A stretch of 64,000 nucleotides of DNA from Lasiosphaeris hirsuta (lineage: Eukaryota; Ascomycota; Sordariomycetes; Sordariales; Lasiosphaeriaceae). Numbering within the stretch: the stretch's first letter is position 1; the number at the start of each line of letters is the position of its first letter. The translations under genes were made by a program, and so were the position numbers. A model generated the notes under the pieces. The model was not told where the DNA came from. It saw nothing but the letters and a program-made list of their open reading frames with translations, and did no database searches. The stretch is from NCBI GenBank assembly GCA_030549175.1, contig JAUKUA010000003.1, positions 2,418,001 to 2,482,000 on the forward strand, written 5' to 3'. Below are positions 53,801-64,000 of the stretch, piece after piece.

Positions 53801-56800
53801 CATCGCCCAAATGCCGGCCAGATGGACTGTCGTGCCCCGGTATCCTTAGTAGCGACTTGCTCTCGCTTGAGGCGGTGAGCTTCACACAGGGTTCTGGGCT
53901 GCGCACCAGACGCAGGCCAACGGCCATCTACTTACTACACTCTGGCTGCATCGATACCAGCTCGCCGAGATCCAAGCTCCACTCCAATACCACTCCTACG
54001 TGAAGGGTACGAATCCCTCAAAGCACTGCAAGTTGAACTCATCCAGGTTGAGTCGAGTCGACTACCTATGACACACGAGATCCACCAGCGGCGGGGAACC
54101 AAGCATCACCAGCCTGAATTCCGTCTCCTACGGAGCATACCCAGAAACAAATACCTGATCCAGCACTCTTTCCGTCATCTTCAGCAAGCCCCATCCCATC
54201 CCGTCGGCTCCCCAGGGCGGGAGACAACAGGAAGCCATAGTAAAGCCGGGAGAGCTCCACCTCGACACAAAGCATTTTGCTGGTGTGGCCCACCCGACTC
54301 GCTCCTTTACCTCATGGTACGACGAATGGACTGCAAAGAGCCGGCTTCCCGGGCAAACCATGGCGAACCAGGCAACCCCATCCTGGGTCGTTGAATATTC
54401 TAAATATAGATCTCTTCCTGATCCGGAAAATTCCAGTAAGCCCATGTGATTAAGAGACTGGAGAACAGGAGAGGCTCAGAGCACCACAAGTTACCATCAC
54501 CACCACCCGAACATCATCACTGCGTTCAACCACTCATCTTCCCTGGCACGCCCTCACATCTCCCTGGCCTTATCTTTGCATCCAGAGCCATCACCATTGT
54601 GCGTTGCCTGACGGCCATCTGTCATAGCCCCACACCAGCCAGCTGCTTGGCCAGGAGGACCCTGAGAGAGGATGGAGCCACTAAGGGGTCAAGAACATTT
54701 GGTTGGCCGCAGAGTCCCGCGTAGAGTATCAACGCAGGACCACGAGTGGCGCAACGCGCTGCCTGACCGCGCCCCTACTTCCAGGTGTGTCCGGTCCGGG
54801 GAAGCTGGGATTATACAGCACGCAGGCTCAGGTGCACGACAGCAAGGCAACCTCTCCTTGCCCCGCTTGTCGTCATGTTGGGGGGGACACAGACCTGGGG
54901 ATAGCACGACCTCGTGGCCTTCACATGTCGTACCGCCTCCCCTTCCCTCTTTCTATTCCCTCTCATCAAAACCTTACCCCCAGTCCCCAATCTCCCATTA
55001 GAAGCCCACGGCGGTCAGGGATTGGGTGGGTATTGAAATCATGGCACGACATCAGTGGTTGTCCAGCAGCTTCAAGGTCGGCATCAGCACTCAAAGCCAG
55101 GATAAGCCATTACGTACGTCGGGATTTCACTTTGGCCTCGCATCCCTCTCCCGGCCCGTCAGACGTCAAATCGCGGTGAGGGCAGCAAGGGAATAAAACC
55201 GATGAAAATTAGATTCGAGGGACGAGTTTGGCAAAGTTACACAAGGGGCCCGCCGGCAACCTTTACTTACCAAAATACCCTTCCAGGTCATCTGGTAAGT
55301 CACCTTTGGGTGGGGGGTTTTTTATTTTTTTTCCGAGGTCCCTACCCGTGATACTACATTCAGCTCTTTCTGCATCTCTTCTTCCCCTTCTCCTGCTGCG
55401 ATCAAGTCCCGGCTGGGCTTGCGTTGGACGTCGGTTCCCGTCCCATTGCCATATGCCACTACCCGTGTATAGAGTAATAGGCATGGCGGTTTGGGCCTTT
55501 TTCGCGCTCTTGGAGGCGATAACTTGTCTGACCCGGCGGCTCTCCAACATCTGGGGGCTGATTGCTTGCTACCTGTGAGATTCAAGGAGGCAGTATACAC
55601 CTCCGCGGTCTCCAGCGAAGGGATCTTCGCACTTTACTCGTTTCTGCTTATGTCTTTGGTTTCCTTGTTTCATCTTATTTAATGCGATGTCTCCCTCAGT
55701 TTCCCAGCGGCCCTTTCCGCGAGGGAGACTTTTTGCGATGAATGGGTATCCGTGGGCGTTCCCACTAGTTACCGCCAATATCTGGAACAAGCAGACCAAT
55801 CGTGGTCGTGCCCTCTTTGGCACACAACTGTCAACCCCCGCAGGCCAATTTCTGCTGTACAGGGCGGTTTGGCTTTGCCTCTGAATCGAACGTGGAAAGC
55901 TTCCCTAGTTGGGGCCCATGCTCGCCTCCAAAAAGGCCCGAAAGTCACTGGCCGTCGCCGCCCCTGGGTTAGCGGAAACCATGCCGCTCCTCGCCTTACG
56001 ACCGCCCTATCGAAAACGGCTATAGCGCGTCAGCAGGCTAGCCTCGCCGCTCCAGCTCCGAGCTCTCAGCCCCGTCCGTCCCCACATCATCCTTTGTTAT
56101 GCGGCCATAACGTATTCCGTATACATGTTACCTTAACCCAGCTCCTTGGGACCTCAGCCACGGTCCCGCACCCCACTCGGCTGCTCGCAACTCATCCTCC
56201 TTTCTTCATGCTCGCCGCTATCTTGGTGGCGATAGGCGGAACATGCGATGCTCGGTATGGGTCTCACCACCATCGCTCAGGGGCGACGGATGAGAACGAA
56301 GCATGCAACGGCCAACATATCCCCGCCGGCGGAAGGGGCAGCCCAAGCATCGGAAAATGGCCAATTGGCTCCCTCCCGCCTCTCACGAGGTATGGATCCG
56401 CTCGCTCGCACACAGAGCTGTTACCGGGCTATACTACTGCTGTATAGTTTCAACCCCTTTTCCCTGTCCACTCTCCCCCGCTCTTCGGGGGGAGGCAATG
56501 GGTTTTCAGGGTGCCTCTTGTCAGATGCTTGGCACCCAGTGCCATTTCTCATTGTTTCCTTTCCAACTCTTGACGAAGGGGGCAGTCCTCGCTGAAACTG
56601 AAAAATAAGGATGCCGATGGCGACCGGGATGTAGGAGCTACGGGCCTGAGACCCGCCGATGATATAATCCTGACTGCTCGTCGGCTGGTGGTTCTTTTCT
56701 AACTATCCAGGTTGCGGTGAAAGGCGTGCCTCACGCCTGCTAGTTCTATAAGGTACTTTTGGAGTTCTAGGCAGATGAGGCAGCCTCCGCGCTAGTTACC

Positions 56801-57857
56801 TGTCGAGACACCCGCAACTGAGGAGGTTTTCCGTATTGATTTTGCTCGAATGCAGTCTACAGCTGTTCAACCTCAGAAGCTAACAATCAGTTGCGCGCTG
56901 GAGAGTCACGTTGGTGATTTCCATGCCTGATGTGCCTCTAGGGTGCTTTTGGAGACATGTTTATCGCTATATTGCGACTTTTGCCCGGAATTGCAGCACA
57001 TCCAAACTGTCAAGGCAATTAAGTTCATTCTAGAATGTTTCTGGGCGGTCGTTTTCCTGCTATGTCGAAGGTTTCCTGATCGCAACGGTCACACGAACTA
57101 AAAAAGTTGCCCACCGGACCGACGACAGTATGTGTAACGGCTCGACTAGCGAGCACACCGGCCACAGTCGTTGGTATTAGTGGTTTGGTGCGTTGGAGCG
57201 ACAGCGTGACGACGTTGTGAAACCCGACTCAAGCCCAGTTAATATATATCGGTAAGGTTGATTTCTTGTTGTGCCTCGCCAACACTCACAGCGCGGCGCG
57301 GCTAGGCAACGGAAAAGAAAAGAGGGTTGAACGGGAATTAGTGTGGTTCGAAGTAGATAAGCCCAAGGGAGAAGGTAAGGGAACCAGCACTGCCTTCAAG
57401 CGGTCAACAACCTCTTCTTTTTCGGGCAGTGAAGCAACAGAGCGGCGTTGCAATAGGAGTCGACGATTTAGTTGGTAGAGAATGAGCATTTGATGGGAGG
57501 TTCCTGCAGCAGTGAGCAGCAGCACAGCCACCTGCACAGATTCTGCATTTCCCGTGTCATGGAAGTCTGCTCGGGGAGTCAGGGGCGACAGCTCTTCCGG
57601 AGTGCCTCGGCAACAGATGGCTCTTTCCACTGCTCAATCCATCCCAAGATGTTATGTTAGACTCTGGCCATGGGGGCGATGCTGTGATAGTCTCGCGGGT
57701 TGGCCGAACCAGGTAACTTGTGGTTTTCTGGTTACCTGGTTTGGGACCACTGACCGACAAAGAGTTCCCCCCCCCCGTGACACACCTGCCTCGGGCCTAT
57801 TTTCCGCAGTCGGCTGCCAACCAGATTGAAGCCGCGCTGGCAGCGCTCCAGGGGCAG

Positions 57858-57885
57858 CGCCTGTCGCCTGTCGCCTGTCGCCTGT
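57858..57885 (+). repeat. Four tandem copies of CGCCTGT
   Basis: Four exact 7-nt units, followed by a truncated CGCTG. It is a short minisatellite in the gene-free region, with no evident function. Confidence 0.95.
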
Positions 57886-59795
57886 CGCTGTTCCTTCAGG
57901 CACGGCAGGCACCGTACCTGATGTCTGAGGTAAGCAATCCCTCCAATCAAAAGCACTAAACAGCCACGCCCATCATGGCAACATGGGGCAGTAAATCTTG
58001 GCTGCAATGGGTCAACCGTCACACAGACGCCCGTGTAGCCACACGCAGCGCTTCTTTTCCCCTCCACGAGTTTGTCTCCTCCTCCCGCCCATCGCCACAG
58101 ACGGGTCCGTGGTCGGACAGCTTGGGTGGTGTTGTTTTTGCGGCGGCGGCTCCAGCGATTTGCGGGCGGAACAGTGTGTGAGCTGTGAGCAAGCAACGTT
58201 GCTCTGCTCTGTCAGCCTTTCTGCCAAGTTCTCTGCCCTCCGCACCTCACATGTCCCACAGACCACGATCGTGCCACTGCGAAAACAGAGAAGAAAAAAG
58301 CGCTGAAGCGAGTGGGAGATGATGTTTTTTTTTTTTTTTGCCTGCCTAACCAGCCCCTCAACATCCGCGCTGTGCTGTGACTGCCGTTCCCCGCTGCGCT
58401 AGCTATCCTGCTGTCTGCTCGGCGCCTGCCTTAGCCACAGCTCGTCGCCAATTTTCCTTTTGGCCCGGTCAAATGATTCCCAGCCAGACTGCGGTCAGCC
58501 CTACGCCCTTTGAATCAGAGTCACCACTTGGCACATCCAGAGGTATCATCGCGGCGAGGCCGGTTCCCAGTTCCCGCCATCGGTTCAAGACAGTATCACC
58601 GTGGGGGTGACAGGGCACAACGACGACCTGGCCACGATGAGTGATGCAACGCAGGCGCAGCTCAGAAGTTTCTCTTGACTTGGTAAAAAGCAGAATAAAA
58701 ATATTCGATAGATGGGAAAAGAAAAATCGAATAATGTAAAATAAAAAATAAAGACACAAACCCGACTCCACCCTACACAAGCATCAAGACACCAAGATGA
58801 AGGAAGCACAATCCATTGGCTCCCACCCGACATTCTCACCAACCCGTGTCCCCCATTAGAACACGCCAGCGCAAGCAAAGCGCCAGTAGAAGCATCATGC
58901 ACTCCCTGCCCCCTGAACGCCCTCTCACCCAACCTCCGTGTCCAACCCACGCTTGCTTCCCTCTTTCTGCGTGGGCACGGGCCCGGCAGGGCAAACCAAC
59001 TCCGAGCGGCTACGGCTCATCCTAGACACGGGTGGGAAGAAACTAAAGGGAAAGGGGGGTTACGAGAAGCGGACAGGGCCTAGCCCCTGAGCTAAGATGA
59101 GGTAGCTAGCTGCTAGGCCGGGGTGAGGACTCAACTCCTTGCTGGTGATGGTGGGTTTGTATCTTCAGCTCGAGATAACAGTACGTACACGGACAGAGAT
59201 GAAGCATCACGTAGAGTGCAGTAGGTATGTACGTATTTTGAGGTTGGTACACAAGTAGCTATGGCGGTTCCTGGGTCTTGGGCCTTTGTCAAACAGCTTC
59301 ATCCGGGACTCTACATGCAGGTAAAACGGCACATCCAACAAATTTGGCACATTTTGTTGTCTTGTCCCTTCCACTTGTGCATCAAACATCAATTTCTATA
59401 ACCTAGCTATTTATTTCTCTTGGGTCCATCTGCCCTCCTCCAGTTATTAGAGAGACTAGCCCGCTGCTTATAGCATGTGGAATTATATATCCAACAGCAG
59501 GTGAACTTAAAACGAGTCAAAACCAGATTCGCCAAACTCGCCGGTTCCACATTTCCACCCAGCTATCTAAAGCTGGAATAAAGCTATCTACTTGATAATC
59601 CACTCGAGACAGCAGCAACCGAACCCCTAATCCCATCCTGACCCCATCCTATTCGCATGCATGCCACCTGTCCCATCATCGTCACCTATCGCCTGTCGTC
59701 GTTTAGGTTCTCCTCCCTTCCCCCCTCAGGCCATTCTATGCCGAACCTTCTCTCTCTCTAGACCGCGAGGGCCACACTCTCCTCCGATCCTCCTG

Positions 59796-59813
59796 CCCCC
59801 CCCCCCCCCCCCC
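59796..59813 (+). repeat. C18 homopolymer
   Basis: This is the longest C run in the window, within a pyrimidine-rich tract about 430 nt 3' of the karyopherin stop codon. It can form G-quadruplex or i-motif structures in principle and its length is prone to sequencing error. Confidence 0.9.
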
Positions 59814-60239
59814 GGTTCCAAGACACCGTATGAGAACCAGAATTTGGTTGCCGTTTCCCGACCCTTATCGATTTCGGCAACCTTTCCGTCTTTTGTGTCT
59901 CCTTACGGCTCAAGTCAATAGTCCCCTCTTAGATGTCTTGGAAAAAGCCGCAGCATCGTCTCCGGATCATGCATACTCCAGGCTGATAATTTCCATTTCT
60001 AGTCATCGCCGCTATCGTGCCGCGGCAGGAAACGGTCTGTGAGGCTAGAGTAAAATGCACCCCTAGAGATAGTACTGCGGTAAACTGCAAGAGGGTAGGA
60101 TCGTACTCAAGGGTATATCGCCCCCCAAAAAAAACTGAAAAGCTATCTATGTTTGTGTGAAATATCCCATGGCTTTAAATTCGAAGTTCTCGGTTTACAG
60201 AGACTGAATTTTCGCCAAAAGGAGGACAAAATTCCACCA

Positions 60240-63217
60240 CTATATGACGTAGCTCGTCTTCAGTGCTTCCTGATCCTCAGTGTCTAACCGTCCGATGAAC
60301 TCATGAAACTGGGGAATGAGCTGCCGGTAAATGTTTAGGACCTGTAAAAAGCCGTGTTAGTACAATCACTGCAGAATACATTTTGGCGTTTTGGGCTTGA
60401 ATGATGTTCCTTACATTCTGGAAAATATCATGTAGCTCCGACTTGACGGGTGTCCGCAGCTTCAGATCCCGGTATCTTGCAATGGCGATGAAGAAGTGTA
60501 GCAGGACATTCTCAATGGCCTGCGGGTTCTGAGCCACAGTCAAACTGAACCCCTTGAACGCCGTGGCCTTCTCCTCAGATGGATCAACTTCATCCATCGA
60601 GTTCAAAAACTCCTCGGCGAACTTGGGCAGATGCGGAGCGAGGAGCTCGTGGTTTTCAAGGCCAAGTCTTCCCAAAGCAATCGCGGCATTCTCGTTGACG
60701 CCCTTAGGGACGCGAGGATTCGCAATTATTTCGACGCATCTCTGAAGCATCTCGGGGACGAAGGGAGCCATGCCCTTCTTGTACTGGACAGCAATCTCAC
60801 CGGCACTCCAGCAAGCGTTGTTGACAACGCTGAAGCCGTTATCGATCTCCTCATCCAGGATGTTGTCCAGATCGAGACGCTTGAGGAGGATGGGGAAGAT
60901 CGAGGGCAAAAACTGGCTCAACTGATCAAATACGTACTTGGAGCAGTCGCCAAGTAGGGCATATGCCGACTGTTGTACCTCATCCGCGGGGTCTTCCAGG
61001 CAGAAACTCAGCAGCTCGAAGAAAGCAGGCTGGCTGCTGTTGACTAACTTGGCCGCCTTCTCATTGTCCAGCGCTTGAATAATAGCGCTCAAGAGATCGA
61101 GGCTGGTCACCAGGAAGTCCTTGTCGGGTTGGTCAAAGTTCGGGTTGCTGTTTGCGGCGAGGGATTGCTCCAGGTTCTGATGGATAATGTTGACGCATCT
61201 TGCGAAGATTGGCTCCGCGAAGGGAGCAAAAGCATCACCAAGCGCCATTGCAACATAAGACAGGCACTCGAGTAGCGGGAACAACTCTCGAGATTGGTCC
61301 GGCACCTTCTGCCAGCGGTCAATCAGGGCAGGCATCAACTGATTGCAAAGCTCAGGGCGAGCAAGGACGGGTCCGATATGCTCGGCAAGTGTCTGGACAC
61401 AGTCGTAGAGAATCCACCTGTTTCGGTCCTTGTACTTGCTGAAGCACATGACGTATTGCTGGATAATAGGCCCGCAAAACGGCTCGAGCTCTTTCCCTGC
61501 CTTCTCCTCCAGGTTTGCCATTGCGGAAGCACCAGCCTCCTGAACCTTCTTGTTCTTGTCGAGCATCTTTTTGAGGATTCCCTCCATCAAAGGCAAGAAA
61601 TATGTATCCTTCTCGAGGGGATCTTCCAAGGTCGCAGCCCAGGATGAGTATCGGCCAAGTGTCCAGCATGTGATCTGCCGAACAACTGGCTCCGGGTCCT
61701 CAAGGAGACTCACAAGGTAAGGCACCAACTCCCGGAGGTGCGGGGTGACTACGTTCATACAGCCTTCGGCAACAGCACCGAGAGCTAGAACGGCAGCCTC
61801 CCTGTGCGGCCAATCTGAGTGCTTCAAGTTGATCTGTAGGTAGGGTAGAATGGATGTGAATACGGGGCCACCGAAGTCGTTCGCGAACACATCAAGCGCT
61901 GCGGCCGAACACTTCCGGAGAGTCCATTTCTCGTCAGGGTTGTCATCGCCCTCGTCCGGGTCGTCGATCTCACCTTCCTCCAATCCCTCATCCATGCTGG
62001 CGAGCTTCTCGAACGCGTTGCCATTCTGGCTCTCGTCGGTTGATAGCTCGCCGCCGTTCGCCTTGCGCGTCAAGTTCTTCTTGGCAAACTGAGGCTTAAG
62101 ATCCTCCTCCCTGTCCTCTTCGTCCTCATCATCCGAGGCACCGCCAAGCATGGCGATATCTTCGGGGCTATAGACCATGCACTGCAGTAGAACAGGGATG
62201 ATCTTTTCGACGAAAGGCTCGAGGGCATGCCATAAGCTGTCGTGCTCTCCAACCGATAACCAAAACTCAGCAGCTTCACAGGCGAGCTCCTCATCATCAC
62301 TCTTCTGCTGGGTGATGATATAATCTACCAGTCCGCTGATATGGGGTAAGAGCTTGTCCGGGCGCGTATCCACGAGCCGAACAAATGCGCGGCAAACCTG
62401 GCGCCGCACATCGGGCACAGGGTCGTCAGAGAGATAGAAAAGATGCTGAAGAAGATCGTCGATTGAGTTGAGCATCGCTTGTGACTTTCGTGGGGTGAAG
62501 ACGTTAATGGCTGTCAAGGCTTGTGCGCGAACCTTGGGTAGCGGGCTTTTGGTGGCCTCAATGAACTTGGGTAGGAGGAAGTTAAGGGGTCTTTCACCCC
62601 TCTCCTGTCTCTCCAGCACCTTGGCATTATCTTCGCAGATTTTAGCCATGGCGGACATGGCACCTTCCTGGGCCTCGTTGGAAATTTGGCCGGATTCATT
62701 GCCGAGGGTCTTCAGCAACTCGGGTAGCAGCTCCGGCCAGCTGTAAATTCCTCCCCGCCGAATGATTTCGGTCGCAATGTTGCCAGCATAGTTGCGGATT
62801 TGCGAGTTCTTGTCCTGGATACCCAGAGGAACGGCTAGCTTGATAAGGGTAAGACTAGTCTCGGGGATTTGCTTTTGGCCGACCTTGACGTTGTTCTTGA
62901 GCATGATAGCAGCCGCGGAGCGGACGAGATGCCAATCATTCGCGGGCAGTTCAATTCCAGGTGGTGCCGCCGGAATAGAAAAGATGTACGCAAGATAGTT
63001 GTTGATATCAGGCGACGCCTTGGCTTGTGACAGCATCTTTTGCGAAAGCGGGGCGTTAGTCTCGGGAAATGAGGAAACACGGCCCATCGAGGGCGTGTTG
63101 GACGTCGCAACTTACAATCTCTGCCTGCTTCTGGGCAGCTTTATTGAAGCCGCTCAGCGAGTCCTTGAGACATGCTGCTAGCTGCTTCAAGGACTCCTGG
63201 TTGGGTTGCCAATCCAT
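60240..63217 (-). CDS. KAP104: Karyopherin beta-2 / transportin (Kap104)
   Basis: Three exons, 63217-63116, 63036-60415 and 60341-60240, give 941 aa. Introns are 79 nt and 73 nt, phase 0, with clear CTAAC branch sites (GACTAAC and TACTAAC). The protein begins MDWQPNQESLKQLAACLKDS and ends in LKTSYVI. It is a chain of HEAT repeats matching transportin throughout, including NNYLAYIFS, IMLKNNVK, ICEDNAKVLE, RPLNFLLPKF, RKCSAAALDVFAN, LGAVAEGCM, ITCWTLGRYSSW, LFPLLECLSYVAMAL, DKDFLVTSLDLLSAI and ALGRLGLENHELLAP. The long acidic insert near residues 330-400 (SDDEDEEDREED and EEGEIDDPDEGDDNPDE) is the HEAT-8 loop that releases cargo when RanGTP binds. The family carries PY-NLS cargoes, chiefly mRNA-binding proteins, through the nuclear pore. 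Length is close to the usual ~900 aa. The start gives a good context (GCCATGG) and the N-terminal helix expected. Confidence 0.97.
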
Positions 63218-64000
63218 GGCGACGGTTCAGGTGGGGTTGTGCGAGACCGAGCGTCTTTGGCAGTGGCGAAGGCTAGCAGGCGCTGCTTTCGACGTCGATG
63301 ATGTTTGCAGTCGGGGCTAGTATTTGGAGGGCGATTGGCACGGCGGTCGCTGGATGGGCGATAGGCGACGACGAGAGTACGGCACCGTAAGGCGTTTAGA
63401 TGGTGCTTGACGTCGGCGGTGGCATTTGCAAAGGTGGGGGGTGGGAACTGGGTAGTTTCTGCTCGACTCGCGCCTTCCTGGCCCTGGGTGCTTGGGCAGT
63501 CCTGGTCGCACAGGCACAGATTAAATAAAAGAAAATAGAATCGGCGATGCAGGCGGGTGAAAGCGACTTGGCGAGCCGCCCTGGTACGCACTCACGGGAT
63601 CTGAGGCTCGCGTACCTTTGGGCCTCGTGGGTTGCTTCTTTGGTCAGAGTGTACTGTTTAGGTTGTTAGGTTTATGTGGGCAGGTGGGGTGTTTCAAAAA
63701 TTGATGAAGTTGCCTTTTCTCTCTTTGGTTTTGCGCCGCAAATGGTCTGAGCGGGAGCGAGGGCCACCTCCCAGCCGAAAGCATAACCTGCCCGGCCAGC
63801 TGCGGGGGTCAAGAGGTCAAACCCACCCACCAAGACGAGGGGCAGCAACCAAGGCAGCCAACCAACCGGGGGGGTGGCGCCGGCGCACATCTAGGTAGTG
63901 AGCTCCTCCTGGCCCAGATTCGGAGCAGCCCTGTACCGCTCCCGATCTCAGCTTTATTTTTTACTGTGGAACGGTTAAGACGGAAAAGGCCATCAGAGGC
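63218..64000. other. Upstream region of the karyopherin gene
   Basis: This should contain the leader and promoter of the minus-strand Kap104 gene. I see no clear TATA element and no other coding frame. The sequence runs off the window edge. Confidence 0.5.

Larger units (their letters stand above)
47844..60239. other. 12.4-kb stretch without a recognisable gene
   Basis: The left end is the promoter and leader of the C6 factor. The rest has only short frames with no family resemblance, although one of 81 codons at 50640-50885 (minus, starting MTGMQRQAAF) has a normal composition. Homopolymers are frequent: G12 at 48391-48402, T14 at 52379-52392, T15 at 58325-58339 and C18 at 59796-59813. A CGCCTGT unit is repeated four times at 57858-57885. 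Base composition is not AT-rich, so a RIP-mutated transposon block is not supported. The right end is the 3' flank of the karyopherin gene. Confidence 0.55.

Noticed and set aside
53995..54025. AGGG-TACGAAT-CCCT stem-loop resembling a tRNA T-arm
   Set aside because: The loop lacks the TTC start and no A box or acceptor stem is present.
55228..55578. Hydrophobic 116-codon frame that could pass as a membrane protein
   Set aside because: The hydrophobicity comes from CT-rich noncoding sequence; there is no family resemblance and the composition is skewed.
1..64000. Secondary-metabolite cluster or defence-type system
   Set aside because: No synthase, P450, transporter, NLR or other core genes are present; the recognised genes are unrelated housekeeping or regulatory genes.

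Overview
The window looks like nuclear DNA of a filamentous ascomycete (Pezizomycotina, most probably Sordariomycetes; I cannot name the genus). The reasons are the moderately GC-rich sequence, short GT-AG introns (mostly 53-79 nt, several with CTAAC or CTAAT branch sites), a Zn(II)2Cys6 transcription factor, very long disordered Ser/Pro/Arg-rich proteins, CT-rich leaders and wide spacing between genes. I see no bacterial operons, phage, CRISPR, rRNA or convincing tRNA.

Layout. Minus strand, 0.7-25.3 kb: a 1560-aa protein with a C-terminal methyltransferase-like domain; an 8.2-kb stretch with no recognisable gene; a two-exon Tho1/SARNP (SAP domain) mRNP protein; a two-exon 2012-aa repeat-rich protein with possible DH/PH-like regions; and a 280-aa disordered protein ending in a PP1-docking-like KVRF. 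Plus strand, 27.3-42.8 kb: an endonuclease/exonuclease/phosphatase-fold enzyme; a 566-aa disordered protein; a 455-aa single-pass membrane protein; and a three-exon SPRY/PPxY membrane adaptor of the Ssh4/Ear1 type. Minus strand again, 45.5-63.2 kb: a seven-exon C6 zinc-cluster transcription factor with a small candidate ORF just 3' of it; a 12.4-kb stretch with no recognisable gene; and a three-exon karyopherin beta-2 (Kap104/transportin).

The genes do not form a pathway or metabolite cluster. They are mostly conserved housekeeping or regulatory genes: mRNA packaging/export (Tho1), nuclear import of RNA-binding proteins (Kap104), endosomal ubiquitin-dependent sorting (Ssh4/Ear1) and transcription (C6 factor). 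I found no clear undescribed system. The best leads are the possible DH-PH cassette in the 2012-aa protein, an in-frame alternative 3' splice site across an A14 run in the transcription factor, an 82-aa ORF in an ideal start context 60 nt downstream of that factor, a spaced degenerate repeat series near 45.1-45.4 kb, and two long stretches without recognisable genes.
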